NCBI GenBank assembly: GCA_011390085.1 | Contig: JAABTB010000007.1 | Location: forward strand, 1 to 17,655 | Reading direction: 5' to 3' | Source: Desulfobacula sp. | Lineage (GTDB): Bacteria; Desulfobacterota; Desulfobacteria; Desulfobacterales; Desulfobacteraceae | Length of the DNA stretch: 17,655 nucleotides | In this document: piece by piece, positions 7,455 to 15,474 of the stretch | How positions within the stretch are numbered: position 1 is the first letter of the stretch | How the letters are laid out: each line of letters begins with the position of its first letter | Notes under the pieces: generated by a model | Told to the model about the DNA's origin: nothing | Database searches by the model: none | Seen by the model: only the letters and a program-made list of their open reading frames with translations | Translations under genes and position numbers: made by a program

Positions 7455-9218
7455 ATGCATATTCCTGAAGAAAAAATCTCAGAGGTCTTGAATGCTTCAG
7501 ATATCGTAGATGTGATTTCCGAATCTGTTATTCTGAAAAAAGCGGGAACCAATTATTTTGGTTTGTGTCCGTTCCATTCTGAAAAAACCCCTTCTTTTTC
7601 CGTAAACCCGGGCAAACAAATTTTTCATTGCTTTGGCTGCAGCGCCGGCGGGAATGCCCTGTCCTATTTAATGAAATATCATGGCATTTCATTTCCTGAA
7701 GCAGTGAAAATGGCGGCCCGCAAATATAATATTGAAATTGAAAATGCGACCTTAAACCCCTCGATCAAAAAAGAATTTGAACTTAAGGAAGGCTTATTTC
7801 GAATTAATCAAACCGTCATGGGATATTTTCATGACTTTTTGAAAGAATCACACAAGGCCGAGGCGGCAAGAGCTTATCTTAAAAAAAGAGGCGTTTCCGA
7901 GGCGATCATACAAGAGTTCAGGCTGGGTTATTCTCCAGAGGGGTGGGATACCATCGTTAATCTGTTTAGAAAGCATAAAATCTCAAATAAAAATGCCCTC
8001 CAGTCCGGTCTGGTTTTGGAAAGAAAACAAAAAGACGGGTTTTATGACCGGTTCAGAAACCGTATCATATTCCCGATTTTTGATATTAATATGCAGACGG
8101 CAGGTTTCGGGGGCCGGGTCATGGATGACGGCATGCCCAAATACCTTAATTCACCGGAGACCCCGGTATATTTCAAAAGCCGGATTCTTTACGGCCTTCA
8201 TGCTGCTAAACAGTTTTGCAGACAGGAAGGTTTTGTCTATATTGTTGAAGGATATTTTGATTTTTTATCTCTTTATCAACATGGCATTAAAAACACCGTT
8301 GCAAGCCTTGGAACCGCATTGACATCAGATCATGTCAGAATACTCAAGGGATATGCCGCAAGGATGGTGCTGGTCTTTGACTCCGATACTGCCGGCATCA
8401 GTGCTGCGAAGAGAAGTATTAAAATTTTTCTGCAAGAGGGTGTGGATATCAGGATACTGGTTCTTCCGGCCGGAAATGATCCGGATTCATATGTTGTACA
8501 GCATGGACGAGATGCATTTATTGAGCTTGCGTCGAATGCAAAAACCGTAATGCAATTTCTTTTGCAGGTTTCCATAGATACCCATGGGTCTTCTGTTGAA
8601 GGGCGGATAAAGGTTCTGGAGGATATGAAACAGCATTTAATTCTGATTCAAGACAGTGCCTTGAGGTCTTTATACGTCAAAGAACTTGCCGAAACCCTTC
8701 ATATTGATGAGAAGGCGGTTTTGGAAAAGGTCAGGGAATATTATCTGGATAATTCCACCTCAACCCAGAATCACTGCAAAGAGAATGAAAATGACCTTGA
8801 ATCTGATCGGAGAGAAGAACAGATCATTTCCATGATGCTCAACCATCCGGAAACCATCCCTTTAATAAAAACCAAAGAGGTTATAAAATATTTTTATTCT
8901 GAACGCTTAAAGCATTTGGCAACAAAAATATTAAGCGTTGATCCGGATCATAATGCTTTTATCACTTCTGTTATGACAAAGATGGACAATAACAGGGACC
9001 AGGAAATTTTAGCGTCCTATGCCATTCAGGATTCTTTTTCGGAAGAAGATGTCCATGGGACCGCTCTATCATTAATAAATAGAATTATCAGAGTGAGAAT
9101 AAAACAGGAAAATACATTAACAAACAAAATCATAAGTGCGGAAAAGGGCTGTGATTCTGAATTGATTGAACTGTTGAAGAAACGACAGGAAGAAATTCAG
9201 CAATTACATCATCGATAA
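7455..9218 (+). CDS. dnaG: DNA primase
   Basis: Synthesises RNA primers at the replication fork with the replicative helicase. The 587 residues contain, in order, the CHC2 zinc ribbon (C38, H41, C59, C62; CPFHSEKTPSF and HCFGC), the RNA-polymerase domain (about 110-255) and the Toprim core with E265 (VEGYFD) and D309/D311 (FDSDTAG), which bind catalytic metals. Residues from about 430 form a divergent helicase-interaction domain. The ATG at 7455 gives the family N-terminus, but the only purine-rich ribosome site (GGAG) is 14 bases away, which is unusually far. rpoD follows after 27 bases, so the two are cotranscribed; rpsU, often first in this operon, is missing. Confidence 0.97.
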   Translation: MHIPEEKISEVLNASDIVDVISESVILKKAGTNYFGLCPFHSEKTPSFSVNPGKQIFHCFGCSAGGNALSYLMKYHGISFPEAVKMAARKYNIEIENATLNPSIKKEFELKEGLFRINQTVMGYFHDFLKESHKAEAARAYLKKRGVSEAIIQEFRLGYSPEGWDTIVNLFRKHKISNKNALQSGLVLERKQKDGFYDRFRNRIIFPIFDINMQTAGFGGRVMDDGMPKYLNSPETPVYFKSRILYGLHAAKQFCRQEGFVYIVEGYFDFLSLYQHGIKNTVASLGTALTSDHVRILKGYAARMVLVFDSDTAGISAAKRSIKIFLQEGVDIRILVLPAGNDPDSYVVQHGRDAFIELASNAKTVMQFLLQVSIDTHGSSVEGRIKVLEDMKQHLILIQDSALRSLYVKELAETLHIDEKAVLEKVREYYLDNSTSTQNHCKENENDLESDRREEQIISMMLNHPETIPLIKTKEVIKYFYSERLKHLATKILSVDPDHNAFITSVMTKMDNNRDQEILASYAIQDSFSEEDVHGTALSLINRIIRVRIKQENTLTNKIISAEKGCDSELIELLKKRQEEIQQLHHR

Positions 9219-9245
9219 ACACTTTAAGCCTTTAGGAGGCATTTT

Positions 9246-11111
9246 ATGGCAGCGGAGACACATCAGTCTGGAGAGAATATGGCCATTAGTAATACAGTCA
9301 TGGAGAAATTAATAAAAAAAGGAAAAAAAACAGGATCTCTCTCTTATGCCGAAATTAACGATGCAATTACTGAAGATTTAAAATCACCGGACCAGATAGA
9401 AGATGTATTCATGCAATTTAAAGAGCTGGGTATAAAATTGATTGATAAAGAAAAAATGAATAAAAATATTAAGAAGACTCTGGATAAAAAAAGAGGCCAT
9501 ACATCCCTCAAAAAAATCAGTCATGATAATTCCCGAAGATTTGATGATGTCGAATCCGATGATCAGGATGTTGAAAAGCAAACCCATAAAGAGACGTTTT
9601 CATCCAAGAGGGATCGTGCCGATATGGAATTTGGCGCTGTGACTGATCCTGTAAAAATGTATCTCAAAGAAATGGGTATGGTAACCCTGCTCAGCCGTGA
9701 GGGTGAAATCGAAATTGCAAAAAAAATCGAACGGGGAGAGCGGGATGTTCTAAGGTCTATGCTGGATTGCCCGATCTCCTTATCCACGATTTTCCTGTAT
9801 GGCGATAAAATGGAAAAAAAATCCATTCGTCCAAAACATGTGTTAAGGGATGTGGATGAAGGAGACGGAGCGGTTGATGAGGTCTCAAAGCAGGAAAAAT
9901 TCCTTGAATCCCTGGGAACGATCAAGAATATTCATGAAATACTACAGAAGAAAAGGGATCAATTGATTCTTGAGAAAAAGGGGTCAAAAAAATATGAAAC
10001 CCTTTTAAAAGAGATATCTGATCATACGGAAATTGTTTTTGAAGAACTAAAAAAATGGCGATTCGAAACTAATGTTATAGACAATATAGAAAAAAACATC
10101 AGAACCACCATTGTATGGTTTGATAAAATTGAAGACTTATTGAGTCGATGCGCCCAAACCTTTAACGTCAAAACGCAAAAAATGCTGGACCAGATGTCTT
10201 CTCAGGATCAATTTGTTTCCTGGGCAACAACCTGTACTTCCATAACAAAGAGCCGGGCTGAAATTTTATTCCACGATATTGATTCCATTTTACACCAGTT
10301 GTCCTTAAGAAGAAATGAGGTCAAAGGGGATTCCAAACTTTTAAAAAAGATTATTCACTGCGTCGATACAGGCCGTAAAGAGGCTGACGCAGCCAAAAGA
10401 GAGTTGGTAAGAGCAAATTTACGGCTTGTGGTGAGCATTGCAAAAAAATATACCAACAGGGGGCTGCAATTTCTCGACTTGATCCAGGAGGGCAATATCG
10501 GATTAATGAAGGCCGTTGATAAATTCGAATACAGAAGAGGGTATAAATTTTCCACCTATGCCACCTGGTGGATCAGGCAGGCAATTACAAGGGCCATTGC
10601 CGATCAGGCAAGAACTATCCGAATCCCCGTTCATATGATTGAAACGATTAATAAATTGATCAGAACATCACGATATCTTGTCCAGGAAATGGGGAAAGAA
10701 CCATCCCCCGAAGAGATCGCTGAAAAAATGGATATTCCCATTGACAAGGTCAGGCGGGTCCTAAAAATTGCAAAGGAGCCGATCTCCCTTGAAACGCCTA
10801 TTGGTGAAGAAGAAGACAGCCATCTGGGTGATTTTATCGAAGACAAGAAATTTTCCATTCCTTCGGATGCGGCCATTGATTTCAGTCTGGCTGAACAAAC
10901 CCGAAAAATTCTGGCCACTTTGACACCCAGGGAAGAAAAAGTGCTTCGAATGCGTTTCGGTATTGGTGAAAAATCCGATCATACACTGGAAGAAGTGGGA
11001 AAGGATTTTACGGTCACACGGGAAAGGATTCGCCAGATAGAGGCCAAGGCATTAAGAAAACTGAGGCACCCCACAAGGAGCAAGAAACTTAAGACATTCA
11101 TTGAGAATTAA
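9246..11111 (+). CDS. rpoD: Housekeeping sigma factor RpoD (sigma70)
   Basis: Primary sigma factor of 621 residues. Region 1.1 is about 15-75 and region 1.2 starts at [11 protein letters not shown] (134-144). A non-conserved region of about 200 residues precedes region 2, which contains [26 protein letters not shown] and [13 protein letters not shown] (391-447). Region 3 follows. Region 4 ends with [14 protein letters not shown] and the helix-turn-helix [20 protein letters not shown] (590-609). The ATG at 9246 has an excellent AGGAGG six bases upstream; an in-frame ATG at codon 12 is a less likely start. The protein should recognise TTGACA/TATAAT, and several such promoters occur in this window. 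Confidence 0.98.
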   Translation: MAAETHQSGENMAISNTVMEKLIKKGKKTGSLSYAEINDAITEDLKSPDQIEDVFMQFKELGIKLIDKEKMNKNIKKTLDKKRGHTSLKKISHDNSRRFDDVESDDQDVEKQTHKETFSSKRDRADMEFGAVTDPVKMYLKEMGMVTLLSREGEIEIAKKIERGERDVLRSMLDCPISLSTIFLYGDKMEKKSIRPKHVLRDVDEGDGAVDEVSKQEKFLESLGTIKNIHEILQKKRDQLILEKKGSKKYETLLKEISDHTEIVFEELKKWRFETNVIDNIEKNIRTTIVWFDKIEDLLSRCAQTFNVKTQKMLDQMSSQDQFVSWATTCTSITKSRAEILFHDIDSILHQLSLRRNEVKGDSKLLKKIIHCVDTGRKEADAAKRELVRANLRLVVSIAKKYTNRGLQFLDLIQEGNIGLMKAVDKFEYRRGYKFSTYATWWIRQAITRAIADQARTIRIPVHMIETINKLIRTSRYLVQEMGKEPSPEEIAEKMDIPIDKVRRVLKIAKEPISLETPIGEEEDSHLGDFIEDKKFSIPSDAAIDFSLAEQTRKILATLTPREEKVLRMRFGIGEKSDHTLEEVGKDFTVTRERIRQIEAKALRKLRHPTRSKKLKTFIEN

Positions 11112-11114
11112 ATA

Positions 11115-11144
11115 TTGACATATTATAGAGAGTTATACTATATA
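11115..11144 (+). promoter_or_regulatory. Candidate promoter for the CAU-anticodon tRNA
   Basis: TTGACA at 11115-11120 with TATATA at 11139-11144 (18-base spacer); several overlapping TATA-like hexamers are possible. It begins three bases after the rpoD stop. Confidence 0.6.
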
Positions 11145-11165
11145 CTTTAAGTTTTTTTACACAAA

Positions 11166-11242
11166 GGGCCTATAGCTCAGTTTGGTAGAGCCACCGGCTC
11201 ATAACCGGTCGGTCCCTGGTTCGAATCCAGGTGGGCCCACCA
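11166..11242 (+). tRNA. tRNA with CAT anticodon (elongator Met, or Ile2)
   Basis: A 77-base class I tRNA. Acceptor strands GGGCCTA and TGGGCCC pair with one U-G, followed by ACCA with an encoded CCA. The anticodon stem is ACCGG/CCGGT with loop CTCATAA, so the anticodon is CAT. It is not the initiator: it has a G1-C72 pair and lacks the three G-C pairs of the fMet anticodon stem. The acceptor has C4-G69 and C5-G68, pairs used by the lysidine synthetase TilS to recognise tRNA-Ile2, so an Ile(AUA) identity cannot be excluded by eye. Confidence 0.95.
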
Positions 11243-11346
11243 AAATGGAAAGAATCAGGACAGACGATGATAGAAACCCAAGGCGTAAAAGGATGTTCAT
11301 CTCTTATATGAATGTTCCTGAAGAATATCGAACGGACAAAACAATG

Positions 11347-11376
11347 AAAAGCGTGGTAATCGACCACGCTTTTTTT
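11347..11376 (+). terminator. Rho-independent terminator after the CAU tRNA
   Basis: A perfect 8-bp GC-rich stem AGCGTGGT / ACCACGCT with a 5-base loop (AATCG), extended by flanking A-T pairs and followed by a run of T. It ends the transcript about 105 bases after the mature tRNA and lies 20 bases before the Nif3-family start. Confidence 0.92.
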
Positions 11377-11395
11377 GCTTATAGACATTATGGTC

Positions 11396-12211
11396 ATGGT
11401 TAAGATACGGGACATATTAGCACTGCTCAATGAAATTGCTCCTTTTAATCTGTCGGAAGATTGGGATAATTCAGGCCTTCAAATAGGATCATTGAATTGG
11501 AAAGTCAAAAAGGTCTTGATCGGATTGGATGTTTCGCCCACGTTATTAAATTTTGCCGCAAACGAAAATGTTGATCTAATTATAACACATCACCCCCTTA
11601 TGCTTTCCGGGGAAAAATTCATCAATTTTGATCGGATGCCGGGTAAAGTTATTGAAATAGCGGCAAAAAATAGGATCGGCATCATTTCCCTTCATACGAA
11701 TATAGACAAGGTCAGTGGGGGGTTAAATGATTATTTTGCCTCTTCCATCGGACTTAAGAGAACGAGTCCTATTTTAATTGACCCTTCAATGAGCGGTTTA
11801 GATAAAGAACACAACGGCATCGGCAGGATTGGATCTCTGGGTGAAACACTGACATTAAAGGAGCTTGCCCTTCAGATAAAAGAAAAATTGAACCTTCCCT
11901 ATCTCAGACTCGTAGGGGACGTCGATATGACTGTCAAAACGGTTGTCATATGCACCGGCAGCGGCGGGTCTTTGATTGAAGAATTCATAAAATCCCGAGC
12001 CAATGTGTTTATCACCGGAGATATCAAATATCATGAGGCGCGGCAGGTGGAAGAATGCTCAAAGGGGATTATCGATGTCGGACATTTTGGTTCGGAATGG
12101 ATGGTTATTGATTTACTTTTTCAAAGATTGACACCGGCCTTTCACGAGGCAGGATTTAATATAGAATTAATAAAATATAAAGAAGAAAAAGATCCATTTA
12201 CTATAGTATAA
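11396..12211 (+). CDS. Nif3/DUF34-family dinuclear metal protein
   Basis: A 271-residue Nif3-like protein, sometimes annotated as GTP cyclohydrolase I type 2. Metal-binding motifs are ITHHPLML (H65, H66), SLHTNIDK, and near the end DVGHFGSEW. GSGGSLIEE and FITGDIKYHEA are family landmarks. The length fits the short form without the PII-like insert. Its role is unresolved: a dinuclear metal-dependent hydrolase or metal-handling function is proposed for the family. The start is ATG 11396 or ATG 11390, two codons upstream; neither has a Shine-Dalgarno sequence. The open frame continues back to a TTG inside the terminator, which I reject. The next gene follows after 7 bases. Confidence 0.9.
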   Translation: MVKIRDILALLNEIAPFNLSEDWDNSGLQIGSLNWKVKKVLIGLDVSPTLLNFAANENVDLIITHHPLMLSGEKFINFDRMPGKVIEIAAKNRIGIISLHTNIDKVSGGLNDYFASSIGLKRTSPILIDPSMSGLDKEHNGIGRIGSLGETLTLKELALQIKEKLNLPYLRLVGDVDMTVKTVVICTGSGGSLIEEFIKSRANVFITGDIKYHEARQVEECSKGIIDVGHFGSEWMVIDLLFQRLTPAFHEAGFNIELIKYKEEKDPFTIV

Positions 12212-12218
12212 GGATGAA

Positions 12219-12947
12219 ATGATGAGTGATATACCGAGTCGGGTTCAAGATATAGAGACATTGATGAAACTCCAGGAAGCGGAAACGGAAATTGTCAGAT
12301 TAAAAAGTATATTGGAGAAGTCTGAAAAAGAGAAAAACAAATTGGGCGCAAAACTTAAACAATTTAGTACGGCCTTAGACGAGAATAAAGAAAATTTTTC
12401 AAAGGCGGCAGAGGTTTGCCGTGATCTTGAAAGAGAAATACAAATGATCGACGATCGCATTGTCAAAAGCAATGAAAAACTTAGGATGGTGAAAACCAAT
12501 AAGGAATATCAACTTTTTTTAAGGGAGGTCGATGACAGCAAAAAAAGAAAGGATGCATTGGAAAGCGAACTCATTGAACATCTGGATGAAAAGGAAAAAA
12601 TCGAAAAAATAGTTCAAGAGAGCGAAAAAGAATTTAATCTTCTGGATGCGCAAATAGACTCGGAACAAAAAGAGATTGACAAAAAGACCACAGAAGACCG
12701 GGAGATGCTTGCAGAATATCTGGAACGCAGGGCAGAAATCGGAAAAACGCTTGAGCCTTCATTAATGAACAGATTTAATAAAATATCAAAGATGAACCAG
12801 GGCCTTGCCGTTGTCAATGTGAAAAATGAAGTCTGCATGGGATGTTTCATGAATATTCCACCCCAGTTATATATAGAGGTTCAACGAGGGAAGTCATTGA
12901 TTTCGTGCCCGCAATGCAGTAGAATCCTTTACCATATAAAAAAATAA
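12219..12947 (+). CDS. Coiled-coil protein with C4-type zinc ribbon (DUF164 family)
   Basis: The first ~170 of 242 residues are almost continuous heptad-rich coiled coil, with the family landmark TNKEYQLFLREVD at about 93-105. A C-terminal zinc ribbon uses C206-x2-C209 and C230-x2-C233 (CMGCF, CPQC). Such antiparallel coiled-coil/zinc-ribbon proteins are proposed to bind nucleic acid or act as chaperone-like factors; the function here is not established. AAGGA lies just before the ATG, with a second ATG immediately after it. It sits 7 bases after the Nif3-family gene, and its stop codon is two bases from the 5' strand of the RNase P RNA. Confidence 0.87.
   Translation: MMSDIPSRVQDIETLMKLQEAETEIVRLKSILEKSEKEKNKLGAKLKQFSTALDENKENFSKAAEVCRDLEREIQMIDDRIVKSNEKLRMVKTNKEYQLFLREVDDSKKRKDALESELIEHLDEKEKIEKIVQESEKEFNLLDAQIDSEQKEIDKKTTEDREMLAEYLERRAEIGKTLEPSLMNRFNKISKMNQGLAVVNVKNEVCMGCFMNIPPQLYIEVQRGKSLISCPQCSRILYHIKK
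12935..12940 (+). promoter_or_regulatory. Possible -10 element for rnpB inside the upstream gene
   Basis: TATAAA within the last codons of the zinc-ribbon gene. Its distance fits initiation at 12947-12950, where the P1 helix of RNase P RNA begins. No good -35 hexamer is present at 16-18 bases, so support is positional only. Confidence 0.35.
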
Positions 12948-12949
12948 AA

Positions 12950-13335
<386 letters not shown>

Positions 13336-13355
13336 TTTTTTAAATTCTGGATGTA

Positions 13356-14669
13356 ATGATGACGTTTACATGTGATATTTCTTTTAAAGAAAAGGTAAAT
13401 ATATTTTCCTTTGAATACCTTAAATGTATTCTGTTCGTTGTTGAGCTGAATGATGATAGCTATATTTTTACAAAGAAATTATACTCTAAGCTGATTACAA
13501 CATCCCATATTCTTGAAGATTTTCTTGATTTTCATGGGGCCAAAAAAAATAAAGAGTGGATATTCTATCGTGAATTATCTGCGACCATAAGACATCTTGC
13601 CTTGGCCTGCTATTCCCAGCGGCATATTTTGAATCGATTTAAATTTTATTTTTTTGAAAATACGCGATATGACACTTTCCAGCTTGAAGCCTTAGACACG
13701 CTGAAAATCCTCCAGGAAGCCATTAAGCTTGCCGCACCGGTTATTCTTGAAGAAGCCCGCCGGCTCAAGATTAAATTACCGGATAAAGGATATGATTTGA
13801 GCTTTTTCCCGGGAATCTCTTCAATCCAACAGCTCGATCATAATATTGATGATTTTAATTCCAAAGCCCAGCAAAGAGAAAATTTAACACGAATTTCCAG
13901 TGAGTTTTTAGAGGTTGTCAAAGATTTTGAGCAATTTGCATTCTATGAGCGATATGATTTAAAAACAATCAATACCCTTGTCCCTGATCAGTTCAATGAG
14001 GTTATCATCCGGCGATATGAAATGTTGATTCATAATATTCAATCTTCATTTGATTCATATGTTGTCAATACCAAATCCTCTTCGCAAAACTTGATCTTAG
14101 AGCAGTTGAGAAGTCATTTTTCAATTGTTTTTCACCTGTTGCAGGTAGCAGGCAGTCTTCTGCATTTTTATGAAAGGCATCTCCATGATATCGGGTTTAA
14201 GGATGTATATAAAAATGTGAGTGAATCCCTTTCCAACCTCATTGATCCGGATTTTGTCCTGGACCGGGCCATTAATTTCTGCCTGTATTATGCCTGGAAA
14301 TTTTTATCATCCGGAAAAGCGGTGGCACTGAAAATATTGAATGAAAATATGGAAACATCCACCATTGAAGTCGGGATTCCGAAAGATAGAGGATTTCATA
14401 GCCGTCCAAGCCTTCTGGTGGCAAAAATTGTTCAACATTATGGAGGCGAAGTAAAAATGCTTGTTAATAGTGACATCTTCGATGCCTCAAGCGTACTTGA
14501 TATTCAATGGGCCGGAGGAAAAATCAAAAAAGAGGAAATTGAAACCGTCCGGTTTAAAGGAGATATCCGCGCCTTAAAGGATATTAAAATACTTTCAAGT
14601 GTGAATTATGGGGAAGATCTCATGGGGAAAGGAATTCCCTTACCTAGGGAACTGTCCTATTTGTGCTGA
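13356..14669 (+). CDS. Unknown helical protein fused to an HPr-like phosphocarrier domain
   Basis: A 437-residue protein. Residues 1-~335 are of unrecognised family: soluble, probably all-helical, rich in Phe/Tyr, with no signal peptide or membrane helix. Residues ~336-415 resemble HPr of the phosphotransferase system. DRGFHSRPSLLVAKIVQHYG matches the active-site helix, with H348 at the position of HPr His15, and DASSVLDIQWAGG matches the regulatory-serine loop, with S379 at the position of Ser46. H348 could accept phosphate from Enzyme I, but no PTS gene is in the window. The ATG at 13356 (a second follows at once) has only a weak GGAT site and lies 20 bases from the rnpB 3' end. Its stop is one base before the ispD ATG. 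Confidence 0.75.
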   Translation: MMTFTCDISFKEKVNIFSFEYLKCILFVVELNDDSYIFTKKLYSKLITTSHILEDFLDFHGAKKNKEWIFYRELSATIRHLALACYSQRHILNRFKFYFFENTRYDTFQLEALDTLKILQEAIKLAAPVILEEARRLKIKLPDKGYDLSFFPGISSIQQLDHNIDDFNSKAQQRENLTRISSEFLEVVKDFEQFAFYERYDLKTINTLVPDQFNEVIIRRYEMLIHNIQSSFDSYVVNTKSSSQNLILEQLRSHFSIVFHLLQVAGSLLHFYERHLHDIGFKDVYKNVSESLSNLIDPDFVLDRAINFCLYYAWKFLSSGKAVALKILNENMETSTIEVGIPKDRGFHSRPSLLVAKIVQHYGGEVKMLVNSDIFDASSVLDIQWAGGKIKKEEIETVRFKGDIRALKDIKILSSVNYGEDLMGKGIPLPRELSYLC

Positions 14670-14670
14670 T

Positions 14671-15393
14671 ATGAAAATGCATTTCGCCGTAATTGTCGCA
14701 GCAGGCAGCGGCTTGCGCATGAATTCAGAAACAAAGAAGCAATATCTCCTGCTTAACGGCATCCCCATTCTTACCCGAACGGTCATGGCATTCTGTACCA
14801 TTGAGGATATCGGGAAAATCATCCTTGTGGTTCCGGAAAATGATATGGAATACTGTAAATCCAACCTGCTTGAGCCCTATGGCGTAGCGAACAAGATTTA
14901 TCTCATTGCCGGTGGAAATCGCCGACAGGATTCGGTCTTTAAGGGGTTGAAATATATCCGCAATACGCTTGCACCCGGAACAGAAGCTGTGGTTTTGATC
15001 CATGACGGCGTCCGTCCGTTTGTTGACCAGGATATTATCCGAAACTGTATCAAGAATGTGATTCCCTCGGCGGCCTGCGTTCCCGGCATTGGTATTTCTG
15101 ATACTGTTAAACAGGCTCTTCCTGATTTGAGCGTTCAAAAAACCATCAGCAGAGAACATTTATATCTGATTCAGACACCTCAATGTTTTTATTTGAAACC
15201 TATTCTCGCGGCGTTTGAATATGCAATAAAAACCTCTTTTTGGGGAACCGACGATGCTTCAATTTTTGAACATTTTGGAGGAAAAGTCCAAATCGTCAAA
15301 GGCTCCAAGCTGAATATCAAAATTACGACGCCTGAGGATCTGAGCCTCGGAGAGCTTTATCTGTCAAAACCCAGGGATACGGTTAGCAATTAG
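14671..15393 (+). CDS. ispD: 2-C-methyl-D-erythritol 4-phosphate cytidylyltransferase
   Basis: Couples MEP to CTP to form CDP-ME, the third step of the MEP isoprenoid pathway. The 240 residues show the nucleotide-binding start VIVAAGSGLRM, then KKQYL, GGNRRQDSV, VLIHDGVRPFV, TPQCF, TDDASIFE and KITTPEDL, all IspD hallmarks. I chose ATG 14671; the open frame begins 21 codons earlier but those codons lie inside the HPr-fusion gene, and ATG 14677 is a possible alternative. The ribosome site is poor and the upstream stop overlaps the start region (TGATATG), so translational coupling is likely. There is no IspF domain, and ispF is not adjacent. Confidence 0.95.
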   Translation: MKMHFAVIVAAGSGLRMNSETKKQYLLLNGIPILTRTVMAFCTIEDIGKIILVVPENDMEYCKSNLLEPYGVANKIYLIAGGNRRQDSVFKGLKYIRNTLAPGTEAVVLIHDGVRPFVDQDIIRNCIKNVIPSAACVPGIGISDTVKQALPDLSVQKTISREHLYLIQTPQCFYLKPILAAFEYAIKTSFWGTDDASIFEHFGGKVQIVKGSKLNIKITTPEDLSLGELYLSKPRDTVSN

Positions 15394-15400
15394 TTTCTTG

Positions 15401-15428
15401 TTGACATTAAAAACAAGTTAAGCATAAT
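15401..15428 (+). promoter_or_regulatory. Sigma70-type promoter for the substrate-binding-like gene
   Basis: An exact TTGACA at 15401-15406, a 16-base spacer and CATAAT at 15423-15428. The -35 lies within an inverted repeat, CTTGTT (15397-15402) and AACAAG (15412-15417), which could be a repressor site or chance. It makes the downstream gene independent of ispD. Confidence 0.65.
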
Positions 15429-15474
15429 AAAAGAGAATGTCTTAATCCATGCATATAACCCGGAGGATACCACA

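Noticed and set aside
11375..11389. Upstream extension of the Nif3-family protein to a TTG at 11375
   Set aside because: That codon lies within the T run of the terminator, and the extra five residues are not part of the family.
11245..11403. 52-codon plus-strand frame starting three bases after the tRNA CCA end
   Set aside because: No ribosome site; it runs through the terminator hairpin and into the Nif3-family start, so the sequence is better explained as an untranslated trailer.
11170..11430. Minus-strand 86-codon frame ending in WIRTRDRPVMSRWLYQTEL
   Set aside because: It is antisense translation of the tRNA gene, a well-known spurious peptide.
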